The notes under the pieces are model-generated. The model had not been told where the DNA came from, ran no database searches, and worked only from the letters and a program-made list of their open reading frames with translations. From CAZMCC01 sp964564695 (GTDB taxonomy: Bacteria > Planctomycetota > Phycisphaerae > Phycisphaerales > UBA1924), in the NCBI GenBank assembly GCA_964564695.1, contig CAZMCC010000016.1, forward strand, positions 1 through 46,687: a DNA stretch of 46,687 nucleotides, in the 5' to 3' direction. A program made the translations under genes and the position numbers. Shown here in pieces: positions 7,316 through 14,860 of the stretch (position 1 is the stretch's first letter; every line of letters begins with the position of its first letter).

Positions 7316-8376
7316 GTTCTTCCCTTCCCCCTGTGTCGCCTCGGCCCGCGTCCAGAGCGATGGACGTGCGCGATCAGAGCCACGTGGCGGAGGTTCGCCG
7401 CGCGGCGGTGGCGGCGGCGGTGGAGCTGGGAGCGAGCCGTGCGAGCGAGGCGGGGATCGTCGCGACCGAGCTGGCGACGAACCTGCTCAAGCACGCGGGC
7501 GAGGGGGCGATCATCGTGCAGGTGGATCACGAGGGCGGGCTCGAGCTGCTGGCGATCGATCGCGGCCCGGGGTTTGCGAACCTCGAGATCGCGATGCGCG
7601 ACGGGTTCTCGACCGCGGGGAGCCCGGGCACGGGGCTGGGCGCGGTCGCCCGCTTCTCGAACGTGATGGAGGTCTATTCGCAGCTCGGGAGGGGCACGGT
7701 GATCTACGCGGTGGTGGGCGCGGGACCGGGGCGCTCGGGAGCGGCGGCGACCTCTTCACCCCGACCACCCCCACCACCCGCTCCGCGGGCCGGGCTGCTG
7801 GCCGTGGGGCTGAGCGTGGCGCTGCGGGGAGAGAGCGTGTGCGGCGACGGGTATGCGGCGCACGGCGGGGCGCAGGGATTCTTCATGCTGGTGGCGGACG
7901 GGTTGGGGCACGGGCCGATGGCCGCGGAGGCTTCGCAGGCCGCGCTGGAGATCTTCGCGAAGCGAACTGGCGAGCCGCCGGGGGCGGTGGTGAGCGACAT
8001 TCACGATGCGCTGCGGGCGACGCGCGGAGCGGCGGTGGCGCTGGCGCACGTGCACCCGCACCTGGGAACGGTGCGGTATTGCGGGGTGGGGAACATCGTG
8101 GGGGCGGTGGTGTCGGACGACGGGATGAGGCGGATGATCTCGCACAACGGGACGGCGGGACTGGGCTCGCCGCGGATGAGTGAGTTCACGTATCCGTGGA
8201 CGCCGAACTCGATGCTGATCATGCACAGCGACGGGCTGGGGACCAAGTGGGATCTCGAGCAATACCCGGGGCTGGTGCGGCGGCACCCCGCGCTGGTGGC
8301 GGGGGTGCTGCTGCGGGACTTTTCCCGCGAGCGTGACGATGCGACGGTGGTGGTCGCGCGGGAGGCGGCGGCATGA
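7312..8376 (+). CDS. RsbT/RsbW-like ATPase domain fused to a PP2C/SpoIIE-type phosphatase
   Basis: A 354-residue fusion. The N-terminal half (about 10-140) is a GHKL anti-sigma/RsbT-like ATPase domain with N box ATELATNLLKHAG, G1 AIDRGPGFAN and lid GSPGTGLGAVARFS. After a Pro-rich linker (SSPRPPPPPAPRAG) comes an RsbX/SpoIIE-like PP2C domain (about 160-354) with GDGYAAH, VADGLGHGPMAAEAS, YCGVGNIVGAVV, MIMHSDG-like LIMHSDGLG and the terminal DDATVVVARE. The phosphatase would reset phosphorylated RsbR/RsbS, the role RsbX plays in Bacillus; this is family knowledge applied to this operon. The ATG overlaps the rsbT stop (ATGA) with GAGGTGG upstream. The stop overlaps the next gene in the same way. 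Confidence 0.88.
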   Translation: MSSSLPPVSPRPASRAMDVRDQSHVAEVRRAAVAAAVELGASRASEAGIVATELATNLLKHAGEGAIIVQVDHEGGLELLAIDRGPGFANLEIAMRDGFSTAGSPGTGLGAVARFSNVMEVYSQLGRGTVIYAVVGAGPGRSGAAATSSPRPPPPPAPRAGLLAVGLSVALRGESVCGDGYAAHGGAQGFFMLVADGLGHGPMAAEASQAALEIFAKRTGEPPGAVVSDIHDALRATRGAAVALAHVHPHLGTVRYCGVGNIVGAVVSDDGMRRMISHNGTAGLGSPRMSEFTYPWTPNSMLIMHSDGLGTKWDLEQYPGLVRRHPALVAGVLLRDFSRERDDATVVVAREAAA

Positions 8377-10577
8377 GCCAACCCCACCCCCCCCACCCCG
8401 CCCATCCCCCCCACCCCCTCAACGGCGCCCACCCGCTGCTCACGGTGACGATCCAGTACGAGCGGGACGTGGTGTCGGCGCGGCAGCGGGCCCGCCAGGT
8501 GGCGATGCTGCTGGGGTTCGAGACGCAGGACCAGACGAAGCTCGCGACGGCGGTGTCGGAGATCGCGCGGAACGCGTTCGCGTACGCGGGCGGGGGGAAG
8601 GTGGAGTTCACGATCGAAGGGCGCACGCCGCCCCAGCTGCTGGTCGTGAAGATCTCGGACAGCGGCACGGGCGTGCGTGACCTGACGACGATCCTGGAGG
8701 GGCGGTACCGGTCGCCAACGGGGATGGGCGTGGGGCTGCTGGGCGCGAAGCGGCTGATGGACTCGTTCGACATCAAGAGCACGCCGGGCGGGACGACGGT
8801 GTGGCTGCGCAAACTCCTGCCTTCCAAGGCCGGATTGATCCGGCCCGAGCGGGTGAAAGAGATCACCACGGCCCTGGCGGCGCAGCGTCCCGATGACGCG
8901 TTTGCGGAGATCCGCCAGCAGAACCAGGAGCTGCTGGGCACGCTCGACGAGCTGCGCAAGCGTCAGGACGAGCTGGCGCGGAGCAACCGGGAGCTGGAGG
9001 ACACCAATCGAGGCGTAGTTGCGCTGTATGCGGAGCTCGACGAGCGGGCGGACCACCTGCGCCGGGCCGACGAGGTCAAGACGCGGTTCCTGTCGAACAT
9101 GACGCACGAGTTCCGGACGCCGGTGAACTCGGTGCTCGCGCTTTCAGGGCTGCTGCTGGACGGCGTCGACGGGCCGCTCAACGTCGAGCAGCTCAAGCAG
9201 GTGGGGTACATCCGCAAGGCGGCCAATGACCTGTCGGAGCTGGTGAACGACCTGCTGGACCTGGCGAAGGTCGCGGCGGGGAAGGCGCCGGTGCGCCCGT
9301 CGGAGTTCGTGGCGACGAACCTGTTCGGGGCGCTGCGCGGCATGCTTCGCCCGCTGCTGGTGAGCCAGTCGCTCACGCTCGTGTTCGAGGAGCCCGAAGG
9401 CATCCCGGGGCTGAACACCGACGAGACCAAGGTGTCGCAGATCCTGAGGAACTTCATCTCCAACGCGCTGAAGTTCACGGAGCGGGGCGAGATCCGGGTG
9501 CGGGCGTCGTACGACGAGGCGACCGACCGGGTCGCGTTCAGCGTCGCCGACACGGGCATTGGGATCGCCAAGGGCGACATGGCGCACATCTTCGAGGAGT
9601 TCAGCCAGCTCGACAGCCACCTGCAGCGGCGGGTGAAGGGGACGGGCCTGGGGCTGCCCCTGTCGAAGCGGCTGGCGGAGCTGCTGGGCGGGTCGGTGAA
9701 CGTCGAGAGCACGCCGGGAATGGGATCGGTGTTCACGCTGAGCGTGCCGCGGACGTACGCAGGGGCGCGGGTTGAAGAGGTCGCGGACGAGCCGACGGTG
9801 GTGCAGACGGGGATGATGGCGGTGCTCGCGGTGGAGGATCAGCCGGAGGACCGGCTGGTGTACGACCGGCTGCTGCGGGGGACGGACTTTCAGCTCATCA
9901 CGGCCCAGAGCGTGGCTCGGGCCAGGGACACGCTGGCGCGGGTGACGCCGCGGGCGATCCTGCTGGATCTGGTGCTGGGGAACCAGGACGCGTGGAAGTT
10001 CCTGGCGGAGCTGAAGCGCGAGGCGGCGACGGCGGCGATCCCGGTCATCGTGGTGACGTCGATCGACGACCGGGCGAAGGCGTCGGCGCTGGGGGCGGAC
10101 TCGTACGCGATCAAGCCGCTGGACCGGCAGTGGCTGGTGGCGGAGCTGACGCGCCTGGTGCACCGGCGGACGGCGCTGGTGATCGACGACGACGAGGCGG
10201 CGCGGTACACGCTGCGGCAGTTGCTGCGGCGCGCGGGGTGGGAGACGATTGAGGCCCAGAGCGGGCCGGAGGGGCTCGCCAAGGCCGCGAGCGGGCATGT
10301 CCGGGCGATTTTCCTCGACCTGTCGATGCCGGGGATGAACGGGCTGGCGGCGTTGGCACGGCTCCGAAATGAACCGGCGACGGTGTCGACGCCGGTGTTT
10401 GTGAGCAGTGCGGCGGCGCTGTCGACGGAAGATCGAGCCCGGATCGAGGGGCTGGGGGCACAATTGCTTCCCAAGGGCCTGCTGGGGCCGGCGGGTGTGG
10501 CCGCCGCGCTGCGGGGACTTGAAGCGCGGGGCGCGGGGGCGCACACTGTGGATGACCGCAGCGTGAGCGAGTCGTAG
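8373..10577 (+). CDS. Hybrid histidine kinase with N-terminal RsbT-like domain and two receivers
   Basis: A 734-residue signalling protein. A His/Pro-rich leader (residues 4-20) precedes an RsbT-like GHKL domain (about 25-150; N box AVSEIARNAFAYAGGG, then GMGVGLLGAKRLMDSFD). A coiled coil follows (about 165-235). The HisKA domain has NMTHEFRTPVNSVLALSG (phospho-acceptor His245), and its HATPase domain has NFISNALKFTERG, ADTGIGI and GTGLGLPLSKRLAEL. Two receivers follow: the first with Asp532 (ILLDLVLG) and Lys in YAIKPLD, the second with DDD, Asp649 (IFLDLSMPGMNG) and Lys in LPKG. The RsbT-like domain suggests that the kinase docks on or is controlled by the stressosome. Coupled to both neighbours, it is the best candidate for the output of the module. 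Confidence 0.92.
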   Translation: MSQPHPPHPAHPPHPLNGAHPLLTVTIQYERDVVSARQRARQVAMLLGFETQDQTKLATAVSEIARNAFAYAGGGKVEFTIEGRTPPQLLVVKISDSGTGVRDLTTILEGRYRSPTGMGVGLLGAKRLMDSFDIKSTPGGTTVWLRKLLPSKAGLIRPERVKEITTALAAQRPDDAFAEIRQQNQELLGTLDELRKRQDELARSNRELEDTNRGVVALYAELDERADHLRRADEVKTRFLSNMTHEFRTPVNSVLALSGLLLDGVDGPLNVEQLKQVGYIRKAANDLSELVNDLLDLAKVAAGKAPVRPSEFVATNLFGALRGMLRPLLVSQSLTLVFEEPEGIPGLNTDETKVSQILRNFISNALKFTERGEIRVRASYDEATDRVAFSVADTGIGIAKGDMAHIFEEFSQLDSHLQRRVKGTGLGLPLSKRLAELLGGSVNVESTPGMGSVFTLSVPRTYAGARVEEVADEPTVVQTGMMAVLAVEDQPEDRLVYDRLLRGTDFQLITAQSVARARDTLARVTPRAILLDLVLGNQDAWKFLAELKREAATAAIPVIVVTSIDDRAKASALGADSYAIKPLDRQWLVAELTRLVHRRTALVIDDDEAARYTLRQLLRRAGWETIEAQSGPEGLAKAASGHVRAIFLDLSMPGMNGLAALARLRNEPATVSTPVFVSSAAALSTEDRARIEGLGAQLLPKGLLGPAGVAAALRGLEARGAGAHTVDDRSVSES

Positions 10578-10584
10578 TCGAACC

Positions 10585-12450
10585 ATGCCCAACACGACCA
10601 ACAACACGATTCTTGTCGTCGACGACCACGAGTCGTCGCGGTATGCGCGGGGGCGGGTGCTGCGCCGTGCGGGGTATGAGGTGGTGGAGGCCGCGACGGG
10701 GCAGGAGGCGCTCGAGGCGGTGGCGCGGGTGCATCCGCAGCTGATCCTGCTCGACGTGCAGCTGCCGGACATCAACGGCCTGGACGTGTGCCGGAAGATC
10801 AAGGGCGACCCGGCGACATCGGTGATCCCGGTGCTGCACATGTCGGCGACGAACATCACGGGACCGGACCAGGTGCGCGGGCTCGAGGGGGGCGCGGACG
10901 GGTATCTGGTGGAGCCGGTGGCGCCGGAGGTGCTGGTGGCGACGGTGGGCGCGCTGCTGCGGATGCGCCGGGCGGAGAACGAATCGCGGGAGTCGCGCCG
11001 GGCGCTGAACGTGCTCGTGAGCAATTTGCCGGGGGCGGCGTACCGGAGCGAAAGCGTGGGGGGGCGCCTGACCTTTGTAAGCGGGCGAGTCGAGGAAGTC
11101 ACCGGATTCCCGGGTGATGAACTGCTGGGCGAGCCGAGCGGCTGGTGGGGGCTGATTCCGCCGGAGGATCTGACCGGGGCGCGGGCGCTGGTGGCGGCGA
11201 GCCCGCCGGGAACGCCGCTGGAGCTGGTCTACCGCATCCGGCACCGCGACGGAACGGTGCGGTGGCTGTGGGACCGGATGACGCCGGTGAACGGCCCTGG
11301 CGGAGTGACGTTCTGGGAGGGCTTCGCCACCGACATGACGGAGCGCAAGGCGGCGCAGGAAGTCATCGCGCGCGAGCAGGAGCGGCTCTCGGAACTCGTG
11401 CGGGCGAAGACCGAGGAGCTGCAGCGCTCGCACGAACAGTTGCGGTTGACCGAGCGGCTGGCGGCGCTGGGCACGCTCTCGGCGGGGCTCGGGCACGACA
11501 TGGCGAACCTGCTCGTGCCGCTGCGGGTGCGACTGGAGAATCTCAAGGCGACGGCGCTGCCGCCGGGGGCGCAGGAGGAGGTCGAAGCGATCTGGGATGC
11601 GTGCGACTACCTGCGCCGGCTGGCGGGGGGCTTGAGGTTGCTGGCGGTCGATTCGTCGGCGCCGGGGACGGCCCAGTCGACCGAGGTGCACGACTGGTGG
11701 AACGACGTTTCGGGGCTGCTGCGGAGCACGCTGACGCGGCACATCGACCTCACGGTCGATCTGCCGCCGGGCGAGTGCTGGGTGGCGATGAGCAAGACGG
11801 GGCTGACGCAGGCCGTGTTCAACCTTGTGCAGAACGCGGGCGAGGCGATGAAGTCGATGGGGCAGGGAGCGGTGTCGGTGGGCGTGAAGGCGAGCGATGC
11901 ACAGACGGTGACGATCACGGTGCGCGACTCGGGACCGGGGATGGCGCCGGAGGTGGCGGCTCGGTGCCTGGAACCGTTCTTCACGACCAAGCCGCGCGGG
12001 GTTTCGACGGGGCTGGGGCTGGCGCTGGTGTACGCGCTGGTGAACGACGCGGCGGGGCGGCTGTCGATCGACTCGGCGCCGGGGAAGGGGACGACGTTCT
12101 CGATCATGCTGCGGCGCGGGACGCCGCCCGTGGCGCTCGATGGCGTGCAGCCGATCGGGGTTATCGTCGGGGTGGAGCTGCGCGACAAACGGATTGAGGG
12201 GCTTGTGATCGCCGAGGCGCGGCGGCTGGGGTGCGATGCGCAATCGCTGGCGGGCGTGGCGCAGACGGCGACGGTGCGGGTGGTGGACCGGCCGGAGCTT
12301 GTCGGCGATTCGCCGGGTCGCGTGATGTTTGCGGGCGACGAGGGGACGGCGCCGCAGGGGACGCTTGTCGTGGGTGTGCGGCCGAAGCTGCAGGACATCC
12401 GGCAGGGGCTGGTGCGCCTGGTGTCGGGTGCGGCGGGGGCGGGGCGCTGA
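10585..12450 (+). CDS. Receiver-PAS-histidine kinase
   Basis: A 621-residue protein beginning with a receiver domain (about 7-125; DDH, phospho-acceptor Asp57 in LILLDVQLPDING; the usual Lys-Pro motif is VEPVAP, so the conserved Lys is missing). A PAS domain with PAC tail follows (about 140-255; RLTFVSGRVEEVTGFPGDEL, FATDMTERKAAQE). Next are a short coiled coil, a HisKA-type dimerisation region with GLGHDMANLLVPL (His304) and a HATPase domain (NLVQNAGEAM, DSGPGM, GLGLALVYALV). The last ~105 residues resemble a receiver fold without an acceptor Asp. It lies seven bases after the hybrid kinase gene and probably receives phosphate from it. No DNA-binding output domain is present, so the final effector is elsewhere. 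Confidence 0.9.
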   Translation: MPNTTNNTILVVDDHESSRYARGRVLRRAGYEVVEAATGQEALEAVARVHPQLILLDVQLPDINGLDVCRKIKGDPATSVIPVLHMSATNITGPDQVRGLEGGADGYLVEPVAPEVLVATVGALLRMRRAENESRESRRALNVLVSNLPGAAYRSESVGGRLTFVSGRVEEVTGFPGDELLGEPSGWWGLIPPEDLTGARALVAASPPGTPLELVYRIRHRDGTVRWLWDRMTPVNGPGGVTFWEGFATDMTERKAAQEVIAREQERLSELVRAKTEELQRSHEQLRLTERLAALGTLSAGLGHDMANLLVPLRVRLENLKATALPPGAQEEVEAIWDACDYLRRLAGGLRLLAVDSSAPGTAQSTEVHDWWNDVSGLLRSTLTRHIDLTVDLPPGECWVAMSKTGLTQAVFNLVQNAGEAMKSMGQGAVSVGVKASDAQTVTITVRDSGPGMAPEVAARCLEPFFTTKPRGVSTGLGLALVYALVNDAAGRLSIDSAPGKGTTFSIMLRRGTPPVALDGVQPIGVIVGVELRDKRIEGLVIAEARRLGCDAQSLAGVAQTATVRVVDRPELVGDSPGRVMFAGDEGTAPQGTLVVGVRPKLQDIRQGLVRLVSGAAGAGR

Positions 12451-12475
12451 GGGCTCGGCCGGGCTGGTTACGTGC

Positions 12476-12587
12476 GGGTGCCCTGGGTCGGGCGCTTCGC
12501 CAGACCCCGGGCGTAGGTCAAGCGACGTCGGTCGGCGGGCTCAAGCCCAACCCCGGGTCTGCCCAAAGCGGCCGACCCGGGGCACCC
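12476..12587. repeat. Inverted pair of REP-like hairpins (foot GGGTGC)
   Basis: Two copies face each other between the convergent ends of the kinase gene and the OB-fold protein gene. The right copy (12552-12587, reverse) has foot GGGTGC, a 12-base stem starting CCCGGGTC with one mismatch, and loop GCTTTG. The left copy (12476-12511) has the same foot, loop GCTTCG and a poorly matched stem. See the RAYT gene at 34588 for the family. Confidence 0.7.
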
Positions 12588-12612
12588 AGCGCAGATGTCA
12601 TCCGGAATCGCA

Positions 12613-13557
12613 TTACTTGGATTGCTTGGCGTCGGTGCTCTCGGGCACGTACATGCTCGTGGCGTTGATGACGACGCCGCTGTTCTCGACGAGAACGACG
12701 CGGCCGACGATGACGACCTCGGTGAGTTCCTTGAGGCCGTGGCGGCCCTTGAGGTCGGTGCGGAGGACGTCCCACTTGGCGTTGACGACCTGGACGGTGA
12801 CAGAGTTGGCGAGGATTTCCTCGCGGGTATCGCAGCAGTAATCCCAGGGCTTCTTGCACTTGTCGCCGGGGTTTTCGTTGCAGGCCTTGAGGCCGCGGCC
12901 GACGAGGGTGCAGACGGCGCGTCCGCCGACGAAGGGCTCGGCGCTGCCGCCGACGCGGCCCTTGAGGACGACGTCTTCGCCGATCTTGAAGCCGGCCTTG
13001 CGGGCTTCCGAGACGTCGCGGGCGTTGGCGGCGGGGGCGTCGGTGAAGAAGCCCTGAGGGAGGGGCGCGGGAGGGACATGGAAGGTGCGGGCGGAGATGA
13101 CGACGGTGTCGGGGGAGGTGCTCTCGACCTTGCCGGTGACGAAGACTTCGGCGCCGGGCTTGAGCATGTGCTCACCATCGAGCTTGCCCTTGAGGGGGGC
13201 GTTGTCGGCGCCGAGGATGCGGATCTTTGCGCGGGGTGTGCCGGGCGGGGTCACTCCGCCGGCGGGGGCGAGGGTCTGGACGAGGAGGAACTCGGCGGCG
13301 TCGGCGTCGAAGCCGTCGGTGTGAGGGATGTAGCCACGGACGCTGATGGTGTCGTTGGCTTTGGCGGCCAGGGCGGCGGAGACTTCCTTCGCGTCGGCGG
13401 CGAGCTTGGGGGCCATGAGCCGCTTGACGTCGGCGATGGACGCGGGGGGCTTGGGGGTGGGCTGGGCGTGGGCGGCGGGCGTGCACAGGATTGCGAACGC
13501 GATCACGGCGCCGGCGGCACGCAGGGCGATGTTCGAGGATGTGGAGCGGGTACGCAT
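12613..13557 (-). CDS. Secreted protein with two OB-fold-like (tRNA_anti-like) repeats and a Cys-rich insert
   Basis: A 314-residue exported protein of unknown function. An N-terminal signal peptide (about 1-32, ending PAAHAQ) is followed by two similar beta-rich modules. The first is about 70-160 (ISVRGYIPHTDG ... PGAVFVTGKVE-like AEVFVTGKVE). The second is about 195-305 (DVVLKGRVGGSAEPFVGGRA ... EVVIVGRVVLVENSGVVI). The repeated GRV...V pattern resembles the OB-type tRNA_anti-like fold. The second module carries a Cys cluster, CNENPGDKCKKPWDYCCD plus an earlier VCTL Cys, which could bind metal or form disulfides. It lies 54 bases behind the last permease gene of the export operon, so it may be its cargo or a periplasmic partner; this link is inference. 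Confidence 0.65.
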   Translation of the reverse strand: MRTRSTSSNIALRAAGAVIAFAILCTPAAHAQPTPKPPASIADVKRLMAPKLAADAKEVSAALAAKANDTISVRGYIPHTDGFDADAAEFLLVQTLAPAGGVTPPGTPRAKIRILGADNAPLKGKLDGEHMLKPGAEVFVTGKVESTSPDTVVISARTFHVPPAPLPQGFFTDAPAANARDVSEARKAGFKIGEDVVLKGRVGGSAEPFVGGRAVCTLVGRGLKACNENPGDKCKKPWDYCCDTREEILANSVTVQVVNAKWDVLRTDLKGRHGLKELTEVVIVGRVVLVENSGVVINATSMYVPESTDAKQSK

Positions 13558-13611
13558 GGGGTGGATCTCCTGCTTTGTCGGGGGGGGTCGAATGTGGTCG
13601 GGGTGGTTGTT

Positions 13612-14826
13612 CTACACGGCTTTGAGTGCGCTCGGGATCGGGGGGCGGAGGCAGCGTATTGCGGGCGGGAGGGCCCCCAGGACTCCCAGGGCGAAGGCCG
13701 AGAGCAGGCCGAGCACGACGACGCGCTCGTCGATGGCCAGGCCGAAGGCGCCCATGGAGAACCGGACGCTGACGCCGTCAAGGGCGAGAACGCCGACGGC
13801 GCAGGCGAGCAGCCCGCCGGCGGCGGTGGCGAGGACGGCCTCCTGGATCATGGACCAGAAGATGGCGAGGCGGCGGTAGCCGAGGGCCTGGAGGGTGCCG
13901 AGTTCGCGGATGCGGGAGGCGAAGGCGGCGTACATGGTGTTGAGGCCGCCGAAGAGGCCGCCGACGGCGATGAGGCTGGCGGTGACCCAGGCGACGACGC
14001 GGATGGGGCCGAAGAAGGTGGCGAGGCGGGCGTAGTACTCGCGCTCGGGGGTGGCGGAGAGCTCGAGATCGGGGCGGGTCTTGGTGAATGCGGCGATGTC
14101 GGCGAACTCGGCGCCTTCACCCGTGAGCGGGTCGTAGGGGTCGAGGGTGACGACGATGCAGGAGATGGATTCGCGCTTGGTCGCGGCCTTGAGGTCGGTG
14201 AGGGGCGCCCAGACCTCGGCCTCGACGACGGTGCCCGGTGCGGCGAAGCGGCCGACGATGGTCCAGTCGCGGTTGTCGAAGTGGAGCGTGCGGCCGACGG
14301 CGACGTCGGCGTCGCTGACACCCAGCACGGTGGCGGCGGTTCGTCCGACGAGGAGTTCGTTGGCGCCATCGCGGGGCCAGCGACCGGCGGTGAGGGAGAC
14401 GTTGTCGTGGACGAGTGCGGCGGCGGTGGAGACGCCGCGGAACATGACCTGGCGACGGGGGGCGTGGTCGTCACCCCCCCCCACCCCCCCCACCGGCGCG
14501 ACGCTCACGGGGAGCATGACGTGGACCTCGGGGGAGACGAAGGCGACGCCGGCGCGGGTGCGGATGCCGGTGACGCTCGCGGCGAGGATGCCGGGGGTGG
14601 CGGCCTCGACCTCGCTGCGCTCGACGCTCTCTTCGCTGCCGGCGCCCAGGAGGATGACGTTGTGCTCGCCTCCGGTGGCGGTGAGGGCCCGCGACATGCC
14701 CTCGACGAAGCCGCCCGCGACGAGGACGAGGAGGACAACGAGGGCGGAGCCGCCGACGGAGAGCACGAGGCGCGCGGGGGAGCGGCCGAGGTTGCGGACG
14801 GCGTATTCGAAGGGGAGTCGTCTCAT
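13612..14826 (-). CDS. MacB/FtsX-type ABC transporter permease (second)
   Basis: A 404-residue permease of the four-helix MacB/FtsX type. One N-terminal helix (about 18-42, LVLSVGGSALVVLLVLVAGG) is followed by a large periplasmic domain (about 45-265). That domain has the MacB-like core pattern ELLVGRTAATVLGVSDADV and GRTLHFDNRDWTIVGRF. Three C-terminal helices (about 280-300, 330-355 and 370-395) include the FtsX signature SRIRELGTLQALGYRR. A Gly/Asp linker in the periplasmic domain (VGGVGGGDDH) is encoded by long C tracts. It lies 34 bases after the first permease gene, in the same operon. The two permeases are paralogues of similar length and probably form a heterodimer. Confidence 0.85.
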   Translation of the reverse strand: MRRLPFEYAVRNLGRSPARLVLSVGGSALVVLLVLVAGGFVEGMSRALTATGGEHNVILLGAGSEESVERSEVEAATPGILAASVTGIRTRAGVAFVSPEVHVMLPVSVAPVGGVGGGDDHAPRRQVMFRGVSTAAALVHDNVSLTAGRWPRDGANELLVGRTAATVLGVSDADVAVGRTLHFDNRDWTIVGRFAAPGTVVEAEVWAPLTDLKAATKRESISCIVVTLDPYDPLTGEGAEFADIAAFTKTRPDLELSATPEREYYARLATFFGPIRVVAWVTASLIAVGGLFGGLNTMYAAFASRIRELGTLQALGYRRLAIFWSMIQEAVLATAAGGLLACAVGVLALDGVSVRFSMGAFGLAIDERVVVLGLLSAFALGVLGALPPAIRCLRPPIPSALKAV

Positions 14827-14860
14827 GGTTGCTTGTCTGTCAACTTTCGCTGAGGTTGAG

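Noticed and set aside
12595..14853. A 752-codon forward frame rich in Gly/Asp/Glu
   Set aside because: Lies opposite the OB-fold protein and permease genes, has no start signal or domain; shadow of GC-rich coding.
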